Shown here one piece after another: positions 18,765 through 27,519 of a stretch of DNA of 64,000 nucleotides. The position numbers and the translations under genes are program-made. The stretch is taken from assembly GCA_963734955.1 (NCBI GenBank), contig CAVTJO010000005.1, forward strand, positions 650,210-714,209. Direction: 5' to 3'. Position 1 is the stretch's first letter. The number at the start of each line of letters is the position of its first letter. Origin of the DNA: UBA11986 sp963734955. Its GTDB lineage: Bacteria > Bacteroidota > Ignavibacteria > UBA10030 > UBA6906. The notes under the pieces were generated by a model. It saw nothing but the letters and a program-made list of their open reading frames with translations. It did no database searches and had not been told where the DNA came from.

Positions 18765-21611
18765 CTATCGTGCCGCTTTCCTCACCCACGCTGTCCCGCA
18801 GATGGTCGTAAACGGACATCTGACACAATGCTCCTGCAGCGCATCGGTCGGACGAAATGGAATCCCGTCATCGATGATTTCGTCCACGAGCCTCACGATG
18901 ATGGTTTCAAGCTGCCGGTAGACCTCTTGCGGGTCCACATCTTCATCAAACAGACTGATCTCAATCCGTTCATCAACTCTGTTCTTTCCGAGTAAGAGGT
19001 ACGCGGGAACAATATCTTCGAGCCGCGAGCCCGTCTGTTGTGAATACAGCAACGCGTACATTGGAAGCTGGAGCGACGCAATTGCTTCTCCCCATGTTTC
19101 CCGTTGGTCCACAATGAGTTTCTTGAAGTTCACACCAAGCCACTTTTCATCGCCGCCAGTCTTGTAATCAAGAATCCATATCTTTTGCCCCCGGCGCTCC
19201 ACCCGGTCGAGCTTCCCGCTGAACGCGCTGGAGTCTTTCATCGCCCGTGGAATTTTCGTCTCGAGCTCAAGCACTGTTATCGGCTCGCGGACGCAGAGCG
19301 GCAACTGATATCGCGTAAGAAAGCGCTCCAACTGCGTCCGCAGCTGTTGTAACAATAGGTGTTTTGCCCCGGTGCGTTCCTCGCCGAACCACTGAGGAAA
19401 CTTCAGGTCGAGGATGGCATTGAGACGCGCAACATCCAGATCCTCTGCGACCAGCAACCTCCCCACGGTTTCCTTGAAGAACACCTTCAGCACGTCGTGG
19501 ACGAAGCTGCCGATGTCGCCACTGTCGATATCGCCCGCGACCTCCTCTTTCTCCCTCAGGCCCAACACGTATCGGTAATAGAACTGCAGCTGACATCGGA
19601 GGTATGTGTCCAGCGCCGTTGCGTGAAACGTAAATTGTCTCAGATGATCAAGGACCTCAGGTGACTTTTGAACCGGCTCCGGGGTGGCGTTTGCAAGCCA
19701 CACGTTGTAGCCTATCACGTGTATGAAGTCATGGACCTCATCCTTGTCTTCTTGCTTCTGACGTTCCCAGAGAAGTTGTTCGACGATCCTGCTTTTCTCC
19801 TTTTGTGCATTCTCACTGAAAGAGATGTGAACTTCCTTGGCTCCTTGTATGAGCGTATCAAGGTAGTACGCCACCAGTTCTTCGCGGTCGCGGCGGGTCG
19901 GCAATCCAAGCCGCTCGCGGATTTTTTGGGGAATAATTGTGTAGTGTCCGCTCCCGCCGGTAAGCGTGTCCTCGTTGGCATCGAGGAGATGTACCGTATC
20001 GAACCGGAGATTCCGGGTCTCGAGGAGGCCCAGAACCTGGACGCCTCTCAGCGGTGTTCCTGGAAACGGAACCTGCGCTTGACCGGCACATCGCCTGATG
20101 AAACCCATGGCCCTCAGCGGATCGCTTAACGATGCGTTCGCGAGCAACGAGCCTGCGACGCTGTCGAGAGCTTCGATCAGCGTCTCCACGTACGGCCGAA
20201 ACAACGGATGCTGCCTCGCGGTGCTGTGCTCATCGATGTACATCAATACATTGATGCATTGCTGCGCAATATGGCCGAGAGTTCCCGTGCCGTCAAGGCG
20301 CCGAACCGTCATATCATGAATCGTGGCAAGATGCTGCCGCAGAACAGCGGGAGAACATGCAACACCGATTGCGCCGACACGTTGCGCAATCCCGGTAAAC
20401 AGCGATGCCTCGCCTTCAAGCTCGTCCAGAGAGAAGAATGTGCGGGATTTTTCGCCTGCAAAGTGCTCCTCGATGGAATGGAACAGGACACGCGTGACAT
20501 CCGATCGTTTATCGAAGAGAATATTCTTGGTGTAGGGATGAAGAATGAACTTCATATAATCGGGAGCATAGAATCTCCCCTGGTAGGTCGACACGGCCAG
20601 GTCCATCAGGTTCTGGAGAAAGCCGTAGACCGGCGTTCGTGTTACAGGGTAGCCAAGTGAAATATTGTACTCATTCTGATCAAGCAGAGCCAACGTTTCG
20701 TGATACACGGGAAGGAGTGTTTCCGCCGCCGGCAGGACGATCACTGTTCGTTCATTCAGGGAAGCCTCGCTGCCGCGTTGTTTTCTAATACTGCCCGTTA
20801 ATCCAAACACCTGCCCGTGTGAATCCGGGCTTTGATAGAAGTGTATTTTCTGTGTCGTCCTGGCTGAGACGGGTTCCCCAGCTGCACGTTTGGGGTTCAG
20901 GCCCAGCGCTTCAATGTGTCTCTCGATCCCCTTCCCTTCCTGAAACAGGAACAGGGCTGTCCCCACCGATGCCACAGTACGGAATATTGTCGCTTCGGCA
21001 TTCGTCAGGGCGAAAAACCCCGCAAGAATGATGGGAGCAAAATCGTTCAGGTGGTTCGGCAAAAGAAAATCGGCGACAACGGAGTACTTCAATCCACGCG
21101 TACAGCACTTGAGAGTGTTCACCTTCCGGTAGAACGCATCGTACACATTACTCAGCGGACGCAAGCTGCCCAACGTGACACCGCCAAGCGCCTCCTCGAG
21201 TTTTCGGCCCTGCAGGTTGGCCATCTTCAATTCCTCCAGTTCACCGAACAGCTTCAGTCCGAGCGGAAGGAATGCGTCGAGGGCGTCGAAGCTTGTTCCG
21301 CTGAACCGTTCCGGTGAGCTGAGATAGATGTCGTGAAGGATTGCGACGGCATCCACTGCTTCAATCTCACGGTGCGGAAGGCCAAGCTGATCCGAATAGA
21401 TGAAGTCAACAAAATTGTCGATGGAATAGATTCTCGGCGGAATGAAACCGTGGCCGACATTTTGACCGATCAGCTTGCGCAGGAAGTGCGAGGGACGCTT
21501 TCCGGGAAATACAACGAGATTGCATGAGTAGTCCGACCCGTCGGCCTTCAGATGGGCGAACACTTCCTCGACAAGGTCCCGACTTGGCGGTATGATAAGC
21601 GCCGTACTCAT
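18765..21611 (-). CDS. addB: AddB-type helicase-nuclease subunit (PD-(D/E)XK)
   Basis: About 948 residues. The N-terminal half is an inactivated UvrD-like fold (IIPPSRDLVEE start, VVFPGKRPSHFLRKL). The C-terminal nuclease has LDRVERRGQ...WILDYKTGG (the D-x-K motif). Four cysteines typical of the AddB iron-sulfur staple appear as RCQLQFYYRY and CVRCPFTTICG. With AddA it forms the double-strand-break resection complex that replaces RecBCD. I chose ATG 21611, which overlaps the AddA nuclease stop as ATGA; a GTG at 21620 is also possible. Confidence 0.82.
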   Translation of the reverse strand: MSTALIIPPSRDLVEEVFAHLKADGSDYSCNLVVFPGKRPSHFLRKLIGQNVGHGFIPPRIYSIDNFVDFIYSDQLGLPHREIEAVDAVAILHDIYLSSPERFSGTSFDALDAFLPLGLKLFGELEELKMANLQGRKLEEALGGVTLGSLRPLSNVYDAFYRKVNTLKCCTRGLKYSVVADFLLPNHLNDFAPIILAGFFALTNAEATIFRTVASVGTALFLFQEGKGIERHIEALGLNPKRAAGEPVSARTTQKIHFYQSPDSHGQVFGLTGSIRKQRGSEASLNERTVIVLPAAETLLPVYHETLALLDQNEYNISLGYPVTRTPVYGFLQNLMDLAVSTYQGRFYAPDYMKFILHPYTKNILFDKRSDVTRVLFHSIEEHFAGEKSRTFFSLDELEGEASLFTGIAQRVGAIGVACSPAVLRQHLATIHDMTVRRLDGTGTLGHIAQQCINVLMYIDEHSTARQHPLFRPYVETLIEALDSVAGSLLANASLSDPLRAMGFIRRCAGQAQVPFPGTPLRGVQVLGLLETRNLRFDTVHLLDANEDTLTGGSGHYTIIPQKIRERLGLPTRRDREELVAYYLDTLIQGAKEVHISFSENAQKEKSRIVEQLLWERQKQEDKDEVHDFIHVIGYNVWLANATPEPVQKSPEVLDHLRQFTFHATALDTYLRCQLQFYYRYVLGLREKEEVAGDIDSGDIGSFVHDVLKVFFKETVGRLLVAEDLDVARLNAILDLKFPQWFGEERTGAKHLLLQQLRTQLERFLTRYQLPLCVREPITVLELETKIPRAMKDSSAFSGKLDRVERRGQKIWILDYKTGGDEKWLGVNFKKLIVDQRETWGEAIASLQLPMYALLYSQQTGSRLEDIVPAYLLLGKNRVDERIEISLFDEDVDPQEVYRQLETIIVRLVDEIIDDGIPFRPTDALQEHCVRCPFTTICGTAWVRKAAR

Positions 21612-22246
21612 GACACCCACTTGATGTCATTCCGGTCGACGTAGGCGATTGCTCCGCTGACTCTCCTTCCGGGAAACACGTCCCGCAACAATGCCATGTA
21701 ATTCCGGACTTGGACCCGGTAGTCTTCTTCCATCTCACTTCCACCGGTTTTGAAATCAATGACGGTAACAGTATCACGATCCATCACCACCCGGTCCATG
21801 CGGTAGAGCTGACCCGCAGCGTTCGCAAATTCTTTTTCGAGCAAGACGGTTCTCCCTTCTTTCGCAGCGAAGAATCTCCCAACCCCGTCATTACTGAGAA
21901 ACACCTTGAGCAATCTCTGTATCTCCGATGCCGGGAAATGGCGATCAAAAGCCTCATCGGTCTTACGGATGGATTCCCCGAGCTGCGAATCAATGTCCCC
22001 TGCGACAAAATCGATATGAGAGAGAACAGCATGAATGATCTCACCACGCCTGGTTTCCAGCAGTCCGAGCCTGCCGCCTGGCACGGTTTCATACGGCCGC
22101 CGAATGCCATGGTGAAATGTGGGAAACGTGCGCCGGCGCTCGGCATGTTTCAGCGCGAACGGACGGACGTGGACCCGACTCAAACCCCTGATCAGGGAAA
22201 AATCTTGCAGGCTCTTTTCGTTCGCCATCGTATACACCAAGAACAT
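21608..22246 (-). CDS. addA: AddA nuclease domain as a separate reading frame
   Basis: About 210 residues that normally form the C-terminus of AddA. They include a RecB-like nuclease domain with EIIHAVLSHIDF, LLEKEFAN, DRVVMDRDTVTVIDFKTGG and QVRNYMALL, that is the His, Asp, Glu/Asp-x-Lys and Gln-x-x-x-Tyr motifs. It lies one frame away from the helicase ORF, with an overlap of about 160 bases. An AAGGAGGAG sequence lies 6 nt before the ATG at 22246, so independent translation is conceivable; otherwise a one-base indel near 22,200-22,240 has broken one gene. Its ATGA overlap with addB indicates an operon. Confidence 0.75.
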   Translation of the reverse strand: MFLVYTMANEKSLQDFSLIRGLSRVHVRPFALKHAERRRTFPTFHHGIRRPYETVPGGRLGLLETRRGEIIHAVLSHIDFVAGDIDSQLGESIRKTDEAFDRHFPASEIQRLLKVFLSNDGVGRFFAAKEGRTVLLEKEFANAAGQLYRMDRVVMDRDTVTVIDFKTGGSEMEEDYRVQVRNYMALLRDVFPGRRVSGAIAYVDRNDIKWVS

Positions 22247-24686
22247 ACATCTCCTCCTTGGCACGAGTGAGCGCGACGTAGAGCTTGTTCAACTCGTCAA
22301 CATTGTCCTTCAGCCGCTGCTCCTGATAGATGGCATCCAGATACTCCACCTTCTCATTCTGATGCCTTGAGATATGCAACAGCCTGATCCCATCACTCGA
22401 TTCATCAACGTAATAATCTCTCGACCTTCCGGTTGCGTCATACAGCAAGACCACTACCACGGGGAAATCCAGACCTTTGGCCTTGTGCACCGTCATCAGC
22501 GTGACCGCATCATCGTCAGTCGGGACATCCATCTCCCATCCGGAGCCATCTCCCTCGTCAAGTGCAAAGGTCAGGAACTCCTTGATGCTGTTGTTCCCGC
22601 TTTCCTCGAACAATTTCACCACCTCGAGGAGCTTCACCAGTGTGCCTTCATCCTTCCCGCTCACCTGAAAGACATCGAACACTTTGTACACTTCGGAAAC
22701 GAGATCATACAACGGAAGGTATCCCACCCTGCCGTACAGGCCGGAGAAATACTTCTCCCACAACTCCCCTTGCTCATCCTGAAACGCCTTGTACAAAGGG
22801 AATCGCCTCTCACGATACGAAGCAAGGATCAGATGGCGCAGGTCTTCACGCGAGACCGGGTCGGAGTGAGCCTCCAGTACGGCGAGAAAGAGATCGCCCA
22901 ATAGAAACGAAACGAACGACAGATCGTCGATTGGTGAATCCAGGAATTGCAGAAGGGCAATGATCTCCCCGGTGATTCTTCGTGTCCGTATGTCGAGACT
23001 GCTGTGAGAAATGAATCGGATCCCCGCTCCGTTCAGCCAGCCGCTTACTTGGATGACATCTTCATTTCTCGGCGTGAGAAGAGCGATATCGCGCAGCCGG
23101 TGACCACGGGATTGGCAGTCGGCAATAATGTCGAGAAGCTTTGTCTGCTCCGGAGACTTCTCATCCTTCTGAAAAAGGGCTACTTCGACGTAACCCTTTC
23201 CTTCATGACCTTTCCGGACGCGTTGACCGCTGGTATCCAGTCCGCTCTTGCTCGCCGCTTCAGCATACTCGGTGAGCGGGATTATCCGCTGGAACACTTC
23301 GCGGTTGAAATCAAGGATTCTCTCGTAGCTCCTCCAGTTCGTATCGAGCACCCGAACGCTGTGCTGCGCGGACGGAAATTCGTTCTCATCGATCATGTGC
23401 TTCAGGATGGTCCAGTCGGCAAAGCGGAAGCCGTAGATGGACTGCTTGGTGTCACCCACAACAAACAGACTCCCGACTCCCTGCGCGAGAGAGTTCTCAA
23501 TCAATGGCTTGAGGTTTGACCATTGAATCGGGGAGGTATCCTGAAACTCATCGATGAGGTAGTGGAAGATCGTATCGCCGAGCCGGAAGTAGATTTCCGG
23601 AATGCGGTCCTCCGCAATCATGTCGACCAGCTTCTTGTTCACATCCTGGATGAACAACTGACCCCGTTGGCGCTTGAGTGTTTCGAGAACTTCCCGAATT
23701 TCCACCACCGCATTGAGATAGGGTTGGTAGTACATCAGCGCACTGCAGATCCTGTACCGGGCGATGAGATCATTATATTCCGTAAACGTCGATTCAATAT
23801 CGTCCTTGTGTCTCTCATACGAGCGTTGTGTGGTCACGGAGAGCTTCGCAACAACCCTGTCCTTGATGACCCTTCCCACAACAACTTCAATGTTCCCATC
23901 TTTCAAATCATCCAGATCATTCTGCAGATTCCGGCTCGCCGGTATCCCCGCCTGCCTGAGCATATCATCGAGATGGTTGCCTGTTGCAATGATTTGCTGC
24001 CTGAGCTGCTGCAACTCCTCCCGGTGATCCTCCTTCACCGGTTTATTCGGATGCGAGGAAAGCATCTCATAGAGTCTTTTGACTTCCTCCACAATATTCG
24101 AGTATGGATCCCATAGATATTTCCTGGTTCCCTCGCGGGTTTGTGAAAGCAGGTTCAGAAGATCGTCGAGCAGTGCCGTCCGGCCGGGATAGGCGGTTAA
24201 TTCCCGCGAGTACCTGGCAAATGCCTCGCCAATAAGCGTATCATTGGTGAGAAGAATCTCGACATCAGGATTGAACCCCACATCGAGGGCAGACGCCTTG
24301 AACACACTTACCATGAAGCTGTCAATCGTCTTCACCTGGAAATCGGAATAATGGGCAATGATCTCATCCACCAACGCCGCCGAACGATTCCGGATTGCGG
24401 TCGTGTCAAGAGAAACGAGCTGGCTCATTTCCCCCAGCTCATTCTCCCGGCCGAGCGCGAGCGCTTTCAGATACCCAAGGACACGCTGCCGCATCTCCTT
24501 GGCGGCCAGGTTTGTGAAGGTGATCGCGAGGATATTGCGGAGGCCATTGTTCGAAATGCGGTCAGACAGAAGAAACTGCACGTACCTGTGAGTCAGTGTG
24601 TACGTCTTGCCGGAGCCGGCAGAGGCGCTGACAATGGTGTTTGCAGGAAATGAAAGCTCAGAATCTCTCTGAAGAATCCCGGACAT
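22089..24686 (-). CDS. addA: AddA-type UvrD/RecB helicase, truncated by a frameshift
   Basis: About 865 residues. The Walker A motif is ASAGSGKTYTLT (about residue 24), motif Ia is ITFTNLAAKEM, motif II includes LIDEFQDTS, motif III is VVGDTKQSIYGFR, motif V is TVHKAKGLDFPVV and motif VI is LYVALTRAKEE. The ORF leaves the conserved frame just after motif VI and ends in unrelated residues, while the nuclease domain continues in the next frame. TTG 24692 is an alternative start two codons upstream. This is the motor of the AddAB recombination-repair complex. Confidence 0.85.
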   Translation of the reverse strand: MSGILQRDSELSFPANTIVSASAGSGKTYTLTHRYVQFLLSDRISNNGLRNILAITFTNLAAKEMRQRVLGYLKALALGRENELGEMSQLVSLDTTAIRNRSAALVDEIIAHYSDFQVKTIDSFMVSVFKASALDVGFNPDVEILLTNDTLIGEAFARYSRELTAYPGRTALLDDLLNLLSQTREGTRKYLWDPYSNIVEEVKRLYEMLSSHPNKPVKEDHREELQQLRQQIIATGNHLDDMLRQAGIPASRNLQNDLDDLKDGNIEVVVGRVIKDRVVAKLSVTTQRSYERHKDDIESTFTEYNDLIARYRICSALMYYQPYLNAVVEIREVLETLKRQRGQLFIQDVNKKLVDMIAEDRIPEIYFRLGDTIFHYLIDEFQDTSPIQWSNLKPLIENSLAQGVGSLFVVGDTKQSIYGFRFADWTILKHMIDENEFPSAQHSVRVLDTNWRSYERILDFNREVFQRIIPLTEYAEAASKSGLDTSGQRVRKGHEGKGYVEVALFQKDEKSPEQTKLLDIIADCQSRGHRLRDIALLTPRNEDVIQVSGWLNGAGIRFISHSSLDIRTRRITGEIIALLQFLDSPIDDLSFVSFLLGDLFLAVLEAHSDPVSREDLRHLILASYRERRFPLYKAFQDEQGELWEKYFSGLYGRVGYLPLYDLVSEVYKVFDVFQVSGKDEGTLVKLLEVVKLFEESGNNSIKEFLTFALDEGDGSGWEMDVPTDDDAVTLMTVHKAKGLDFPVVVVLLYDATGRSRDYYVDESSDGIRLLHISRHQNEKVEYLDAIYQEQRLKDNVDELNKLYVALTRAKEEMYVLGVYDGERKEPARFFPDQGFESGPRPSVRAETCRAPAHVSHISPWHSAAV

Positions 24687-24762
24687 GATCAACGTCAGGA
24701 GGGATCACATTCTGTAAATTGTTTGAGGGGCTGCCGTGCTGCGCAGAGGGGAATCATCGCTC

Positions 24763-25512
24763 TCATACGGCCAGGACCTGCACAACAATAACGGTGACGT
24801 TATCGTAGCCACCACGGTCATTTGCCAGATCGACAAGCGTGTCGCATGCCTGCTGGGGCTCGGATTTCAACACCACATCTCGAATCTCTCCATCCTCAAC
24901 CATGTTTGTGAGCCCGTCACATCCGAGGACGAACCGATCATGGGCCGCAATTGTGATTTCGGGTTGAAGATCCACTTCCACCTGGGGCCCTGTCCCGAGC
25001 GCCCTGTATAACACCGAGCGTTCGGGATGCTGCATTGCTTCTTCCACACTGAGAAGTCCGCGGCGCATCATTTCCGCAACCAGGGTATGATCCTGAGTAA
25101 GCTGGATGATCTCCCCCGCGGATATTTTGTACACGCGGCTGTCACCGATATGTGCAACGTGAGCGCTGGTACCATCGATCGCAAGGGCAACACACGTCGT
25201 TCCCATTCCGGTCAGGGTGGGGTTTTTGATTGCTTCGTGTCGTATGGCATCGTTGGCCGTTTCAAGCGCCTCCACAAGGTTCTCGCCCACCGAGCCATTG
25301 GTCATGGAGAAATATGTTTCGCCAATGGTCCTGACCGCGAGCTCGCTGGCATTTTTCCCTCCCCGGTGTCCTCCCATCCCATCGGCGACCACAAATAACA
25401 TGCCCCTCGGGTGAACTTCGCCGGGAGCGGGAAAAATGCCGTAGGTATCCTGATTCTCGGAACGCACCCGGCCGATGTTCGTTGCGGCTCCCATGACGAT
25501 TGATGGAGTCAT
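24763..25512 (-). CDS. PP2C-family serine/threonine protein phosphatase
   Basis: A 249-residue bacterial Stp/PrpC-type phosphatase. The metal-binding motifs are present: RSENQD, VVADGMGGHRGG, GTTC(V)ALAID, AHIGDSRVY, CDGLTNMV and the final GGYDNVTVIVV. It dephosphorylates Ser/Thr-phosphorylated proteins, usually opposing a Hanks-type kinase, but no kinase gene is adjacent. The length is normal for the single-domain family. Confidence 0.92.
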   Translation of the reverse strand: MTPSIVMGAATNIGRVRSENQDTYGIFPAPGEVHPRGMLFVVADGMGGHRGGKNASELAVRTIGETYFSMTNGSVGENLVEALETANDAIRHEAIKNPTLTGMGTTCVALAIDGTSAHVAHIGDSRVYKISAGEIIQLTQDHTLVAEMMRRGLLSVEEAMQHPERSVLYRALGTGPQVEVDLQPEITIAAHDRFVLGCDGLTNMVEDGEIRDVVLKSEPQQACDTLVDLANDRGGYDNVTVIVVQVLAV

Positions 25513-25580
25513 CCTGTCAGCGGGTCTTGTTTGAATGAACGCGGCTGTGTATGCAGGATAAGAAGCAAATGGGAGAAATG

Positions 25581-27029
25581 CTATGCCGAAACGGATGGAT
25601 CATATTCCTCTCCCACGAGAGAACGCATTTCGTCCCTGGAGAGCAGCTTGATCTTCGTCGCATTGGCACGGTTGAGAACATATCGCGACAGGATCTTGTA
25701 TGCATCATAGTCGAACCGGTGCGGACCGGATATTTTGAGCTGGTAGCCGTGATCGGAGTATCGGAAACTTGAGACGAGGCACCATTGGTCCACGAGGAAC
25801 ACCTCCCCCTCCCCCGTGCAGTCGTCCCGTTCTTCAATCAGAATCGCGCCTGTGAACGGCCACGCCTTGATCCGGCGATCGAGAAACGCCATCTCCACCC
25901 GTGCATTATAGATCGGTGGCTCTTCCTCGCCGACGCAGGCGCCGTTGCACTGGTGAAGATGATAGGAAAAACAATAGGACTGTGTGCGCTGAAGTCCAAC
26001 CAGCTTGTGGCAGAGCTTGTGCTCCTTTGAAATCCGTTCGAGGTATTCCTTCCCCTGCTTGATATGTTTGAAGATGGCAAGAATGGAGGAGGCATCGCCA
26101 GGCTCAATGTGGTCGATCTCTTCGAGATTCACGGACGTATATCCATTCGGGGTGGTTGACTTCCGCGCAACAACAATGTCCCGATGACGTCGTGCAGCAA
26201 CATTATAGATCGGATGCAGCTCCTTGATGAGTTTCGACTCGAGCAGGAGTGCTCCAAGCTCTCCGGCTGTTGGCGAGGCGTCGACCTTGTGCACCTGCTG
26301 GCACATCTTCATCTCACGCGATGACGTATGATCGTTCGCGAAATGTGATCGCACCCGCTCCTTGATGTTCACGCTCTTGCCAACGTAGAGCAGTTCACCA
26401 TCCTTTCCATAGAAACGGTACACACCGCACGATTCGGGAAGACCTTCAATCTGCTGTTGATCGACATTGGAGGGCACGACGCTTGTTTTCAATAGTTTGT
26501 TGACGACCTCATCGAACAGATCCGGAGGCTGGGCATGTTCGGCGATCTTGAGGAATTCCAATGTCGCTCGTGCATCACCCATTGCCCGATGACGATCATC
26601 GCAGAGAATGCCAAATCGATTGATGACACTGGAGAGATCGTGGTTACGATACTGCGGGAAGAGCTTTCGCGACAACTTCACCGTGCACAGGCAGCGGGCA
26701 TTGAACGATTTACCAAGCCGTCGGAATTCATTTTTGACAAAACCGTAGTCAAACCTCGCGTTGTGCGCAACGAAAATGGCCCCGTCAAGAAGACGCATGA
26801 GTTCACGTGCTATGTCCTCGAAGAGCGGCGCGCATTCAACGTCCTTGCTCCTGATGCCTGTGAGCTGTTCGACGGAGAACGGGATATACCTCTCGGGATT
26901 CACAAGAGATTGGAACGTGCGTTTGATCTTCCCCCCCTCCACACGGATCACCGCAATCTCGATGATGCGGCCGTAGCTCGCGCTTGCTCCCGTAGTTTCA
27001 ACATCAACAATGGCGAGGGGCTTATCCAT
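25581..27029 (-). CDS. DnaQ-like exonuclease fused to a UvrC/Cho-type GIY-YIG nuclease domain
   Basis: A 482-residue protein. The N-terminal DEDDh 3'-5' exonuclease covers about 1-170 (IVDVETTG, HNARFDYGFV, HRAMGDARATLEF). A GIY-YIG domain covers about 195-280 (CGVYRFYG...LLYVGKSVNIKERV). A cysteine-bearing region (SYCFSYHLHQCNGAC) as in Cho/UvrC homologues follows, then about 100 residues of unclear role. The fusion is known from several phyla as the exonuclease/Cho type and is thought to act in excision repair. Confidence 0.85.
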   Translation of the reverse strand: MDKPLAIVDVETTGASASYGRIIEIAVIRVEGGKIKRTFQSLVNPERYIPFSVEQLTGIRSKDVECAPLFEDIARELMRLLDGAIFVAHNARFDYGFVKNEFRRLGKSFNARCLCTVKLSRKLFPQYRNHDLSSVINRFGILCDDRHRAMGDARATLEFLKIAEHAQPPDLFDEVVNKLLKTSVVPSNVDQQQIEGLPESCGVYRFYGKDGELLYVGKSVNIKERVRSHFANDHTSSREMKMCQQVHKVDASPTAGELGALLLESKLIKELHPIYNVAARRHRDIVVARKSTTPNGYTSVNLEEIDHIEPGDASSILAIFKHIKQGKEYLERISKEHKLCHKLVGLQRTQSYCFSYHLHQCNGACVGEEEPPIYNARVEMAFLDRRIKAWPFTGAILIEERDDCTGEGEVFLVDQWCLVSSFRYSDHGYQLKISGPHRFDYDAYKILSRYVLNRANATKIKLLSRDEMRSLVGEEYDPSVSA

Positions 27030-27519
27030 AAATCACCGCAGGGACAAAAAGGAAGAGGCCGAGGTATGTCAGGAAGGCATTCATTTGCTGTGAAGAAAAT
27101 AGCGACAAGGCATGGAAGAAACAAGGAGACAAACAACAAGGTAGTCGGCAAATCTGGCAGATGCAACGAGGAAAGGCGTGTGACAATTTCTCGGCTCCGA
27201 GGTGGTCACCCCGTTGAAGATCTCTCATCTGTCCCCTCCTATATCCCACAGGCCAAAGTTGAGGAATCTCAATCCGGATGTATGAACTGTGGCCCAGGTT
27301 GCCGAGATTTTATGTTGCCGAGATTCTACATGACAAGGCTTGACTTTCTTCGTGCTTTCGCATAGATTCTCCCACGTCGTTTGCAGAACCTACTTGCGCG
27401 TTCTTCCTGCCCCAACACCTTCGTCGATCCGCACCCTGATGCCGGAGGCAGAAATCATATTACCCTCATCTGCATTTTGCAGACGGATATATTCCCCTGA
27501 CCATTAGGAGGACGATCAC
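27030..27519. other. Intergenic region upstream of the DUF3857 pair
   Basis: About 490 bases between divergent genes. Two short hydrophobic - strand frames (26948-27249) overlap the exonuclease start and lack ribosome sites. No tRNA, repeat or clear terminator is seen. The promoter for the DUF3857 operon presumably lies in the right half. Confidence 0.35.

Noticed and set aside
26948..27249. Short hydrophobic - strand frames upstream of the DnaQ/GIY-YIG gene
   Set aside because: They overlap the exonuclease start, need a frameshift to make a coherent two-helix protein, and lack ribosome sites.
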